Shown here in pieces: positions 8,115 through 15,749 of a stretch of 64,000 nucleotides of DNA. The position numbers and the translations under genes are program-made. Each line of letters starts with the position of its first letter. Position 1 is the first letter of the stretch. The notes beneath the pieces were generated by a model. The model saw only the letters and a list, made by a program, of their open reading frames with translations. It ran no database searches and was not told where the DNA came from. The stretch comes from SZUA-309 sp965232595. GTDB taxonomy: Bacteria; Pseudomonadota; Gammaproteobacteria; Pseudomonadales; Azotimanducaceae. The DNA lies in the NCBI GenBank assembly GCA_965232595.1, contig OZ246983.1, forward strand, positions 3,100,001 through 3,164,000, given 5' to 3'.

Positions 8115-9227
8115 GGTCAGGTGGTGGTCGGCGTTGCCGAACTGAGCGTCGATCACCAGCAGCCGCTTGAAGTAGTGGCCGATGCGGAGCTCCTCGGTCA
8201 TGCCCATGCCGCCATGCAGCTGCACGGCGCTCTCGCCGATGAAGATGCCCATCTTGCCGACCAGATGCTTCAGCGCGTGCACGCAGCGCTGCGCTTCCTC
8301 GCTGTCACCTTGAGCAGCCTCGAGGGTGGCGCGGAACAGCAGCGACTTGCACTGCTCGTACTCCATGAACATCTCGACCATACGATGCTGCAGCACCTGA
8401 AAGTCGGACAGCGGATGGTCGAACTGCTCCCGCTCCTGGGTGTAGGCGACGGTGTCCTTGTAGAGCACTTCCATGCAGCCCACTGCTTCCGCGCAGAGCG
8501 CCAGGATGGCGTCGTTAGCGACGGCGTTGAGCACAGGGAAGCCGCCGTCCAGCTCACCGATCAGCGCCTCGGCGCCGAGCTGCACGTTGTCGAAGGTCAC
8601 TTCCGAGGCCCGCAGGCCGTCCACGGTGGGGAAGTTCTTGCGGGTCACGCCATCGGCGTCAGCGGCAACGACGAACAGGCTGATGCCGTTCTCGTCGATC
8701 TGGCCGCCGCTCGTTCTGGCGGAAACGATGATGTGGCTCGCGGTTTCTGCGTTCGCGACCATGGACTTGTGCCCATTCACAACGAAGCCTTCGCCTTCGG
8801 CGCGCGCGGTGGTGGTCACATCGTGCAGATCGAAACGGGACTGTTCTTCCGCGTAGGCCAGGGTCAGCTGCTTTGAGCCATCGATCACGCCCGGCACCAG
8901 CTCGTTCAGCTGCGCTTCGTTGCCGGCACGCTTCAGCACCCCGCCGCCGAGCACGATGCTGGCGAAGAAAGGCTCCAGCACCAGGCCTTTGCCGATCTGC
9001 TCCATGACCACCATGGTGTCGATCTGGTTGCCGCCGAACCCGCCCTGGGCTTCGGCAAACGGCAGAGAAAACCAGCCGAGCTCGGCCATGGTGTTCCAGT
9101 GGTCCTCAGAAAAGCCGTTCTTGCTGGCAACCAGCTTGGTCCGGTTTTCCAGCTCGTAGTTGTCCTGCACGAAGCGGGCAACGCTGTCCTGGAGCAGTTG
9201 CTGCTCCTCACTCAGTTCAAAATTCAC
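8100..9227 (-). CDS. Acyl-CoA dehydrogenase, small-subunit type
   Basis: A 375-residue flavoprotein of the acyl-CoA dehydrogenase family with the N-terminal helical domain (ELSEEQQLLQDSVARFV), the beta-domain (VVNGHKSMVANAETASHIIVSARTSG) and a C-terminal helical domain ending around GGMGMTEELRIGHYFKRL. It resembles the smaller subunit of pimeloyl-CoA or steroid-side-chain type heteromeric dehydrogenases. It lies 9 bp behind the gene for the larger type, so an alpha2beta2 enzyme is likely. The substrate is probably a branched, cyclic or dicarboxylic acyl-CoA; this is inference from the paired arrangement. The 3' end folds into a stable hairpin. Confidence 0.88.
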   Translation of the reverse strand: MNFELSEEQQLLQDSVARFVQDNYELENRTKLVASKNGFSEDHWNTMAELGWFSLPFAEAQGGFGGNQIDTMVVMEQIGKGLVLEPFFASIVLGGGVLKRAGNEAQLNELVPGVIDGSKQLTLAYAEEQSRFDLHDVTTTARAEGEGFVVNGHKSMVANAETASHIIVSARTSGGQIDENGISLFVVAADADGVTRKNFPTVDGLRASEVTFDNVQLGAEALIGELDGGFPVLNAVANDAILALCAEAVGCMEVLYKDTVAYTQEREQFDHPLSDFQVLQHRMVEMFMEYEQCKSLLFRATLEAAQGDSEEAQRCVHALKHLVGKMGIFIGESAVQLHGGMGMTEELRIGHYFKRLLVIDAQFGNADHHLTRFAA

Positions 9228-9236
9228 GTTTGCCTC

Positions 9237-10406
9237 CTACTTCGACGACTTCTTGATGCCGAGCACGTTCTTCGAGATCACGTCCTTCTGCACTTCGCTG
9301 GCGCCACCGTAGATGGTGTAGGCGCGGCTGGCGAGGTAACCGGACATACCGCTGCGAGCGAACGACGGTCCGGCCTGGGTGGCGCCCCAGGCGGACGAGT
9401 AGATGCCGCCCGCTTCCACGGTCAGCTTCTGGATGCGCTGCTGAATCTCGGTGCCCTTGAGCTTCAGGATCGAAGACTCCGGGCCCGGATCCGTGCCGGC
9501 GGAAGCGCTGGCCAGCGAGCGCAGCTCGGTGTACTCGGCGGCCATAAGGTCCACCTCGAGCTCGGCGATCTTGGCTCGGAACGCGGGCTCGTCCATCAGC
9601 GTGCCGTTGCCGCGGGTCACGGTGCGGGCCTGATCCTTGAGCTTCTCCAGGGCAACCAGCGAGCGGGAGAGGCCAGCCAGGCCCGTCCGTTCGTGCTGCA
9701 GCAGGCCTTTGGCGTAGGTCCAGCCTTTGCCTTCCTCGCCGACCCGGTTTTCCACGGGCACCTTCACGTCGGTGATGAAGACGGTGTTGACGCTGTGCGC
9801 GCCGCCCAGGGTGATGATCGGCTTCACCTCCACCCCTTCCTGCTTCATCGGGAACAACAGGAACGTGATGCCTTCCTGCTTCTTGCCGGAGTCATCGGTG
9901 CGGGTGAGGCAGAAGATCCAGTCGGCGATGTGTGCGGCGGTGGTCCAGATCTTGGTGCCGTTCACCGTGTACTCAGTGCCGTCCTCCGACAGCACCGCTT
10001 TGGTTTTCAGGCCGGCCAGATCCGAGCCGGCGCCCGGCTCCGAGTAGCCCTGACACCAGTTCACCTTGCGGGCCCGGATATCAGGCAGGAAACGGTCCTG
10101 CTGCTCTTTGCTGCCGTAGGCCATCAGAACCGGGGCCAGCATGCCGATGCCGAAAGGCATGTCCCAGGGCAGGGCGGCAACGGCCGTTTCCTGCTCCCAG
10201 ATGTAATGCTGGGTGGGGCTCCAGCCCGGACCGCCAAACTCCACCGGCCACTTCGGCACGTCCCAGCCGCCCTTCTCGCGGGCTTTGGCAAACCAGTCCA
10301 GGCGCCACTGGGCGTAGTCTTCGCCGGGCTTGTATTCGTTCTCTTTGAAGAAGGCTCTGACTTCCTCGCGGAAGGCCAGATCCTCTGAGCTCAGTTCAAT
10401 ATCCAT
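9237..10406 (-). CDS. Acyl-CoA dehydrogenase, large-subunit type
   Basis: A 389-residue acyl-CoA dehydrogenase. Typical features are WPVEFGGPGW in the N-terminal domain, CQGYSEPGAGSDLAGL in the FAD-binding middle domain and YTIYGGASEVQKDVISKNVLG at the C-terminus. It is the first gene of the minus-strand pair and is transcribed away from the TetR gene across a short AT-rich region with repeated TAGAA boxes. Together with the following gene it probably forms a heteromeric dehydrogenase that starts beta-oxidation of an unusual acyl-CoA. Control by the divergent TetR protein is likely. Confidence 0.9.
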   Translation of the reverse strand: MDIELSSEDLAFREEVRAFFKENEYKPGEDYAQWRLDWFAKAREKGGWDVPKWPVEFGGPGWSPTQHYIWEQETAVAALPWDMPFGIGMLAPVLMAYGSKEQQDRFLPDIRARKVNWCQGYSEPGAGSDLAGLKTKAVLSEDGTEYTVNGTKIWTTAAHIADWIFCLTRTDDSGKKQEGITFLLFPMKQEGVEVKPIITLGGAHSVNTVFITDVKVPVENRVGEEGKGWTYAKGLLQHERTGLAGLSRSLVALEKLKDQARTVTRGNGTLMDEPAFRAKIAELEVDLMAAEYTELRSLASASAGTDPGPESSILKLKGTEIQQRIQKLTVEAGGIYSSAWGATQAGPSFARSGMSGYLASRAYTIYGGASEVQKDVISKNVLGIKKSSK

Positions 10407-10453
10407 CAGGCTTGGGTTCCACCGTGATAAGAAAGCGGGCAGCTTAGCAAAAC

Positions 10454-10485
10454 TAGAATTTTTTACTAGAACATAATTCTATATT
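10454..10485. promoter_or_regulatory. Candidate TetR operator/promoter between acyl-CoA dehydrogenases and TetR gene
   Basis: An AT-rich island in GC-rich surroundings. TAGAA occurs at 10454-10458 and again at 10467-10471, and the second copy forms an inverted repeat with TTCTA at 10477-10481 (5-nt spacer). The half-site with its AAC extension loosely recalls operators of lipid-catabolic TetR proteins such as KstR (TNNAAC-type half-sites), but the spacing is one base different. TATATT at 10480-10485 could serve as a -10 for the TetR gene, so binding here would control both directions. Confidence 0.5.
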
Positions 10486-10498
10486 AAGATCAGCGCTC

Positions 10499-11149
10499 AT
10501 GATGCCGCCGAATACCTCAAAACGCCGTGAAGCAGACGCCGCAGCCAGTGAAACTGCGGCGGGTGGCCGGGTAGCGGCGACCAGGGCACGGAAAGAGAGC
10601 ATTCTCAGCGCGGCGCTCGAGTGCTTTACCGAGCACGGTATCGACCACACCACCATCCATCAGATTCAGGCGCGGGCTAACTGCAGCGTCGGCAGCATCT
10701 ATCACCACTTCGGCAGCAAGGAGGGCATTGCCGAAGAGCTTTTTCTCGAGGGGATCGGGCAGCTGAACGAAGTCATGCTCGAAGAGATCCGCCGGGCGGC
10801 CGACGCCGAGCAAAGCGTTCATGCGGTGGTCAGCGCCTACTGCGACTGGTCCACTGACCATCGGGACACGGCGCGCTACCTGCACTCGAGAGACATCGAC
10901 TTCTCCGAGCAGGCGCGAAAACGATTGCGGGAGATCCACCAGAGCTTCATCACCGAGGTGTTCACCTGGTTCGCGCCGTTCGTGGCGGAAGGGCAGATGC
11001 GCGTGCTGCCGGTTGAAACCTACGTTCCCCTGATCAGCGGCGCGACCCAGGAGTACGTTCGCCGCTGGCTGTCCGGCCATCACGACAAAGGTCCCCAGGA
11101 AGTGAAGCAGCTGTTTGCCGAAGCCGCTTGGAATGCGGTAAAAAGCTGA
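10499..11149 (+). CDS. TetR/AcrR family transcriptional regulator
   Basis: A 216-residue regulator. The helix-turn-helix region spans about residues 25-72: ARKESILSAALECFTEHG, then TTIHQIQARANCSVGSIYHHFGSKEGI, with the YHHFGSKE recognition end usual for TetR proteins. The rest is an all-helical ligand and dimer domain. It is divergent from the acyl-CoA dehydrogenase pair and sits 52 bp before a crotonase and a haloalkane dehalogenase gene, so it is the likely repressor of one or both units, responding to an acyl-CoA or related ligand. The start is ATGATG at 10499; the second ATG is possible. No clear ribosome site is visible. Confidence 0.9.
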   Translation: MMPPNTSKRREADAAASETAAGGRVAATRARKESILSAALECFTEHGIDHTTIHQIQARANCSVGSIYHHFGSKEGIAEELFLEGIGQLNEVMLEEIRRAADAEQSVHAVVSAYCDWSTDHRDTARYLHSRDIDFSEQARKRLREIHQSFITEVFTWFAPFVAEGQMRVLPVETYVPLISGATQEYVRRWLSGHHDKGPQEVKQLFAEAAWNAVKS

Positions 11150-11201
11150 ACGCATTCTGCGGCACACCGGCGTCTCAGCGGCCGGTTCGGTAAGGGGACA
11201 C

Positions 11202-11990
11202 ATGAACTTCGAAACGCTTCTCTACGAGGTGAGCGACGGCGTCGCCACCATCACCATCAATCGCCCGGAAGGCGCCAACGCCATGGATCCGCAGATGGCC
11301 CTGGAGCTGGCCGAGGTCGGCATCCTCTGCGACGACGATCCGACAGTGCGCGCGGTGGTGATCACCGGTGCGGGCAGGATGTTCTGTGCCGGAGGAGACC
11401 TGAGTGCTTTCGCCGGCGCGGGCGCCGGCCGCAAGAGCCTGCTGAAGAAGATGGCGGGTGATCTGCACATGGGGCTTTCCCGGTTGGCGCGGGGCAACGC
11501 GCCGGTGATCGCAGCCGTGAACGGCACCGCTGCAGGCGCTGGCATGTCGCTGGTGATGGCCTGCGATCTGGCGGTCGCGGCAGAGAGCGCCGTGTTCACC
11601 ATGGCCTACACGAAAGCCGGGCTGGTACCGGACGGCAGCTCCACGTTCTACATGCCGCGCAAGATCGGCGACCGGCGCACCCGGGAGCTGATGCTCACCA
11701 ACCGGGTGCTGAAGGCTGCCGAGGCTCAGGATTGGGGTATCGTCAACGAGGTGGTTGCGGACGGGGAGGCGCTGGCGCGAGCGCAGGCCATTGCCGCAGA
11801 GCTGGCAACCGGCCCGACGCTCGCTTTCGGCGCCGTGAAAACGTTGCTCAACGGCACTTTCGAGCAGACGCTGGAGTCGCAGATGGAGCTGGAAGCGCGC
11901 GCGATTGCCGAGCTGTCGGTGTCAGCAGATGGGGACGAGGGCATTGCGGCTTTCGTCGAGAAGCGAAAGCCTGAATTCAAGGGAGAGTGA
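11202..11990 (+). CDS. Crotonase-fold enzyme (enoyl-CoA hydratase/isomerase family)
   Basis: A 262-residue crotonase. The oxyanion-hole regions are ITGAGRMFCAGGDLSAF and NGTAAGAGMSL. Neither hydratase glutamate is in place (AGAGMSL and AYTKAGL instead of the Glu-bearing motifs), while KAGLVPDGSST matches the Asp-type isomerases such as PaaG. An isomerase or C-C bond activity is therefore more likely than simple hydration. AAGGGG lies 5 nt before the ATG. Its stop is followed after 2 nt by the haloalkane dehalogenase start, so the two form an operon. Confidence 0.88.
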   Translation: MNFETLLYEVSDGVATITINRPEGANAMDPQMALELAEVGILCDDDPTVRAVVITGAGRMFCAGGDLSAFAGAGAGRKSLLKKMAGDLHMGLSRLARGNAPVIAAVNGTAAGAGMSLVMACDLAVAAESAVFTMAYTKAGLVPDGSSTFYMPRKIGDRRTRELMLTNRVLKAAEAQDWGIVNEVVADGEALARAQAIAAELATGPTLAFGAVKTLLNGTFEQTLESQMELEARAIAELSVSADGDEGIAAFVEKRKPEFKGE

Positions 11991-11992
11991 AG

Positions 11993-12877
11993 ATGAGTAC
12001 GATCAGCGCTGAAGAGCATCCGAAGAAAACCATTGAGGTGCTCGGCAAAACCATGGCCTATGTGGAGATGGGGGAGGGCGATCCCATCGTTTTTCAGCAT
12101 GGCAATCCCACCTCGTCGTACCTGTGGCGGAACATCATGCCGCACCTGGCTGATCAGGGCCGATGCATCGCCATCGATCTGATCGGCATGGGCGACTCGG
12201 ACAAGCTGGATGATCCCGGTCCGGACAGCTACACCTTCACCGAGCACCGTGAGTACTTCGATGCGGCGCTGATTGCGCTCGGCGTCACCGACAATGTGAC
12301 CCTGGTGATCCACGACTGGGGTTCCGCGCTGGGTTTCGACTGGGCGAACCGCAACCGGGAGAAGGTGAAGGGCATCTGCTACATGGAAGCCATCGTCCGG
12401 CCGATGAGCTGGGACGAGTGGCCGGAGGCGGCAACCGGGATCTTCCAGGGTTTCCGCTCGGAAGCCGGCGAGGAGATGATCCTCGAGAAAAATCTGTTCG
12501 TTGAGGCGGTGCTGCCAGGGTCGGTGATTCGCGACATGACCGAGGAGGAGATGGCCGTGTACCGGCGTCCGTTCCTGAATTCCGGCGAAGATCGGCGGCC
12601 GACGCTGACCTGGCCGCGGCAGATTCCCCTGTCAGGCGAGCCGCCCGAAGTGGTCAGCATCGCCCAGGATTACTCGATCTGGCTCGCGGGCTCCGACCTG
12701 CCGAAGTTGTTCATCAACGCTGAGCCGGGTGCCATTCTGATCAACGACCAGCGGGAGTTCTGCCGGACCTGGCCGAACCAGACCGAGGTGACGGTGGCGG
12801 GCAACCACTTCCTGCAGGAAGACTCGCCGCACGAGATCGGCGAAGCGATTGCCGAGTGGCGAAAGGGCATCGCCTGA
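11993..12877 (+). CDS. Haloalkane dehalogenase, LinB-like (HLD-II)
   Basis: A 294-residue alpha/beta-hydrolase very like LinB. Counting from the ATG at 11993, the expected catalytic pentad falls at the LinB numbers: halide-binding Asn38 (QHGNP) and Trp109, nucleophile Asp108 (HDWGSALGFDWA), acid Glu132 (YMEAI) and base His272 (AGNHF). It should cleave carbon-halogen bonds of haloalkanes in the cytoplasm, yielding alcohol, halide and H+. A frame extension to GTG at 11987 exists, but the ATG has GGGAGAG upstream at good distance. It is coupled to the crotonase gene and lies in the TetR neighbourhood, suggesting use of the product as carbon source. Convergent with the M48 gene. Confidence 0.92.
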   Translation: MSTISAEEHPKKTIEVLGKTMAYVEMGEGDPIVFQHGNPTSSYLWRNIMPHLADQGRCIAIDLIGMGDSDKLDDPGPDSYTFTEHREYFDAALIALGVTDNVTLVIHDWGSALGFDWANRNREKVKGICYMEAIVRPMSWDEWPEAATGIFQGFRSEAGEEMILEKNLFVEAVLPGSVIRDMTEEEMAVYRRPFLNSGEDRRPTLTWPRQIPLSGEPPEVVSIAQDYSIWLAGSDLPKLFINAEPGAILINDQREFCRTWPNQTEVTVAGNHFLQEDSPHEIGEAIAEWRKGIA

Positions 12878-12902
12878 GCAGCAGCCCGGGCTCGGCCGTG
12901 GC

Positions 12903-14111
12903 TCAATCCGGGTCGAGCTCGCTCTCCATGGTCTGACAGACGAACTCACGGGGTACGTCGAGGCCGTCGGCGATGCGGTCGAGCACCGCTTCTTCTGCCG
13001 CTTCGATGTGGCCCTCAGCTCGTGCCACCAGGCAGAGATCGCGCACCACCTGCATGGCCTGAGGCACGCTCGCCTGTTCTTTCACCGTGCTGATCCGATC
13101 GTCCAGATCAGCTTCCAGCTTCTCCAGATCCAGATCCTCGTTGTAGGCGTGATTGCCGAAGAACTTCTCGAAAACGGCGATCTCCTCGTCGCTGATCCGT
13201 CCATCGGCGTTGGCGACCACCAGCGCGCCGGCAAACAGCAGGCGCCGCATGTTTTCCGCGGTTTCGGTGCGGCCGTCCAGGTAGCTCGGCTCCATCAGGC
13301 TCATCACGCCCATCACCGCTGCTTCGAGGTCCGCTTTGCTCATGCTGCCGCCTGCCAGCTCGGAGCCATAGAACTGCTGCAGGGCTTTGACCCGCAGCGG
13401 GCTGAACGGGTGCGTCGAGAACCAGTCTTCTTTCGGTGCGCCCTGGCCTGGCTGGGCATCTTCCACCTGCATGGCATCCACCTGTGAGAGGAAGTCCTCC
13501 AGGTTGAACTGAATGCTGCGCCCGGTGAGGCCGCTCGCCAGCTTGAACAGAGAGCTGGCCACCGCGTTCAGATCCTCGGCGCAATGTGCACCGGCCCGAT
13601 CGGCGGAAATCTCCGCGTAGCGTGACCAGGTGAAAAGATCCAGCGCCAGACGCGGATCGGGCCGCTCCTGACCGCGCAGGATGTAGCCGATGGGAATGTC
13701 GTGGTGGCGGTAGGCGTGATGGCCGAGCTCGTGGCCCATGACGAACCTGATCTCCGCCGGATCGAAGGCTTCCAGCAGGCTGGAGGCGAACATCACGAAC
13801 AGCCGGCCGTCTTCCGGCTTGAAGCACATGGCGTTGTACATGGGCGAGGCGAACACGTAGAGCTCGAGATCGATGCCGAGATCGAGCCGCTCGCTGCACT
13901 CCCGGGCCATGGCGTGCAGATCCGGGGCCATGGCTTCGCTCATCCGAACAGAGGTGGCGAGCAGGTGCCGGCGGATGCTCGACCGTTCTGAAGACGACTC
14001 TTCCATCCGGGCGAGCTGCTCGTTCACCCGCTTGACGGTGATGTCCTCGAGCAGCCGGTTGTACAGGCTCAGATCAGACTCGCAGCGCAGCGCTGCCGCA
14101 TTCACGCTCAT
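12903..14111 (-). CDS. M48-type metallopeptidase fused to a TerB-like domain
   Basis: A 402-residue protein with no signal peptide or clear membrane segment. The zinc site is HELGHH (His127, Glu128, His131) and the third ligand is probably Glu167 in EISAD. After about residue 270 comes an acidic helical region (LLFAGALVVANADGRISDEEIAVFEKFF) that looks like TerB, a metal-binding-like helical domain. Most M48 proteases are membrane-bound or lipoprotein; this one seems cytosolic. ATG at 14111 is preceded by GGGAGGGAG; a GTG at 14138 would add nine residues. It may process a cytosolic substrate under stress, with TerB as a regulatory or docking part. Confidence 0.85.
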   Translation of the reverse strand: MSVNAAALRCESDLSLYNRLLEDITVKRVNEQLARMEESSSERSSIRRHLLATSVRMSEAMAPDLHAMARECSERLDLGIDLELYVFASPMYNAMCFKPEDGRLFVMFASSLLEAFDPAEIRFVMGHELGHHAYRHHDIPIGYILRGQERPDPRLALDLFTWSRYAEISADRAGAHCAEDLNAVASSLFKLASGLTGRSIQFNLEDFLSQVDAMQVEDAQPGQGAPKEDWFSTHPFSPLRVKALQQFYGSELAGGSMSKADLEAAVMGVMSLMEPSYLDGRTETAENMRRLLFAGALVVANADGRISDEEIAVFEKFFGNHAYNEDLDLEKLEADLDDRISTVKEQASVPQAMQVVRDLCLVARAEGHIEAAEEAVLDRIADGLDVPREFVCQTMESELDPD

Positions 14112-14144
14112 TTTCGGCTCCCTCCCTGGCTGTGCCACCTGCGA

Positions 14145-15650
14145 TCAGGCGGCGCTTCGAACTTCCTCCGGCTTCGCTGTTCCGGCGGTCTCACCGACGG
14201 GATGGCAGAAGGTGAGGGCGCCATCCTCGAGCGGTGCGTTCGGAATCAGCTTCTTGTCGAGCAGGTAGTTCTGAGTGTTGCGCCATGGGTCTTTGGCGCC
14301 CTGCTTCGGGAACAGATGCATCAGCCGCTGCATGTAGCCGGCCGAGAAGTCGTCGATCCAGGGCTTCAGCTCCATGTCCTTGTCTTCCTCGCGCAGCCGC
14401 GGCACTGCCACCTGCATGCCGAGCTCGTCCATGCGGTTCAGCACCCGACAGGTATATGCCGCGGTGAGGTCGGCGCGCAGCGTCCAGGACGCGTTGATGT
14501 AGCCGAAGGTCTGCACCATGTTGGGGATGTCGGCGTACATCATGCCTTTGTAGGCGATGGTGTCGGGCCAATTCACCTTCTCGCCGTCCACCGAGAAGTT
14601 CACGTTGGAGAGGACGGACAGCTTCAAGCCGGTGGCGGTGACGATGATGTCCGCCTCGAGCGCCTCGCCGGAGCTCAGCCGGATGCCGTCAGCCGTAACT
14701 GTGTCGATGGTATCGGTCACGACGTTGGCGCTGCCGTTCTTGATGGCCTCGTAGAGATCGTCGTTCGGGATCAGGCACAGCCGCTGGTCCCACGGGTTGT
14801 AGCTGGGCGTGAAGTGCTTGCTCGTGTACTCCTCGCCCAGCGCCTTGCTCACCATGCCGAGCAGACGCTTCTTCGTCTTCTCCGGATTGGTCCGGGTCTG
14901 CCGGTAGAACCAGTTGCCGAGTTGCACGTTCTTGAACCGGGTGATCGCGTAAGCCCACTTCTCAGGCAGGAACTTGCGCAGCGTGTTGGCGATCTTGTCC
15001 TGATCCGGCCGGGAGGCCACGTAGGTGGGTGAGCGCTGCAGCATGGTCACGGTCGCGCCCCGCGCAGCCATCGCAGGCACGATGGTCATGGCGGTGGCAC
15101 CGCTGCCGATCACCGTGACCTTCTTGCCGCTGTAGTCCAGATCTTCCGGCCAGAACTGAGGGTGCACCACCTCGCCCTGGAAGTCGTCGATGCCGGGGAT
15201 CTCAGCATCGTACGCCTCGTCATAGTTGTAGTAGCCGCTGCACATGTAGAGGAAGTTGCAGGTCAGCGTGACCGGCTCGCCATCACCGTTCTGTGCGGTC
15301 ACTGTCCAGGTGGCGTCATCGGACGACCAGGCGGCGTCGATCACCTTGTGCTGAAAGCGGATGTGCTCGCGGATGCCGTTCTCGTCTGCAGTCTCGTTGA
15401 CGTACTTCCAGATCGAGGGGCCGTCGGCAATGGCCTTCGCTTCCTTCCAGGGTTTGAAGTCGTAGCCCAGGGTGTGCATGTCGCTGTCGGAGCGGATGCC
15501 CGGGTAGCGGAACAGGTCCCAGGTGCCGCCGACAGCTTCTCTTCCCTCGAGGATGGTGAAGCTCTTCCCCGGGCATCGGGTCTTCAGGTAGTAGGCTGCA
15601 CCGATTCCGGACAGCCCGGCGCCGACGATGATGACGTCCTGGTGACTCAT
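14145..15650 (-). CDS. Flavin-containing Baeyer-Villiger-type monooxygenase
   Basis: A 501-residue class B flavoprotein monooxygenase. It has an FAD-binding GAGLSG at residues 10-15, the Baeyer-Villiger fingerprint FQGEVVHPQFW at 157-167 (F-x-G-x3-H-x3-W) and an NADPH-binding GSGATA at about 182-187. It is closer in layout to EtaA/AlmA-type enzymes than to cyclohexanone monooxygenase. It would insert oxygen into ketones to give esters, or oxidise a thioether or amine. Upstream at 15669-15698 a 9-bp perfect inverted repeat brackets a TATACT box, so it is probably tightly regulated. No dedicated regulator gene is next to it. Confidence 0.92.
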   Translation of the reverse strand: MSHQDVIIVGAGLSGIGAAYYLKTRCPGKSFTILEGREAVGGTWDLFRYPGIRSDSDMHTLGYDFKPWKEAKAIADGPSIWKYVNETADENGIREHIRFQHKVIDAAWSSDDATWTVTAQNGDGEPVTLTCNFLYMCSGYYNYDEAYDAEIPGIDDFQGEVVHPQFWPEDLDYSGKKVTVIGSGATAMTIVPAMAARGATVTMLQRSPTYVASRPDQDKIANTLRKFLPEKWAYAITRFKNVQLGNWFYRQTRTNPEKTKKRLLGMVSKALGEEYTSKHFTPSYNPWDQRLCLIPNDDLYEAIKNGSANVVTDTIDTVTADGIRLSSGEALEADIIVTATGLKLSVLSNVNFSVDGEKVNWPDTIAYKGMMYADIPNMVQTFGYINASWTLRADLTAAYTCRVLNRMDELGMQVAVPRLREEDKDMELKPWIDDFSAGYMQRLMHLFPKQGAKDPWRNTQNYLLDKKLIPNAPLEDGALTFCHPVGETAGTAKPEEVRSAA

Positions 15651-15668
15651 ATGGGTTCCGTAGTTGAA

Positions 15669-15698
15669 AACGAGCGCCGCAGTATAGCAGCGCTCGTT
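15669..15698 (-). promoter_or_regulatory. Inverted-repeat operator around the -10 of the monooxygenase gene
   Basis: Perfect 9-bp arms AACGAGCGC (15669-15677) and GCGCTCGTT (15690-15698) are separated by 12 bp. In the spacer, on the minus strand, lies TATACT (15686 to 15681), a good -10, which would start transcription about 25 nt before the monooxygenase ATG at 15650. A dimeric repressor bound here would block the polymerase. No good -35 is visible. As RNA the arms could also form a hairpin, but there is no T-tract. Confidence 0.6.
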
Positions 15699-15749
15699 GC
15701 CGACTTCCGATGCGGGAAAACGGCCGCGATTGCGGGCTTTCGGCCTGGC

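Noticed and set aside
10467..10481. Calling the TetR operator a true KstR site
   Set aside because: The spacing and right half-site differ from the KstR consensus and the TetR protein is not clearly KstR-like.
12883..12892. AGCCCGGGCT palindrome after the dehalogenase gene as terminator
   Set aside because: Only 10 bp with no loop and no T-tract; it cannot act as an intrinsic terminator.
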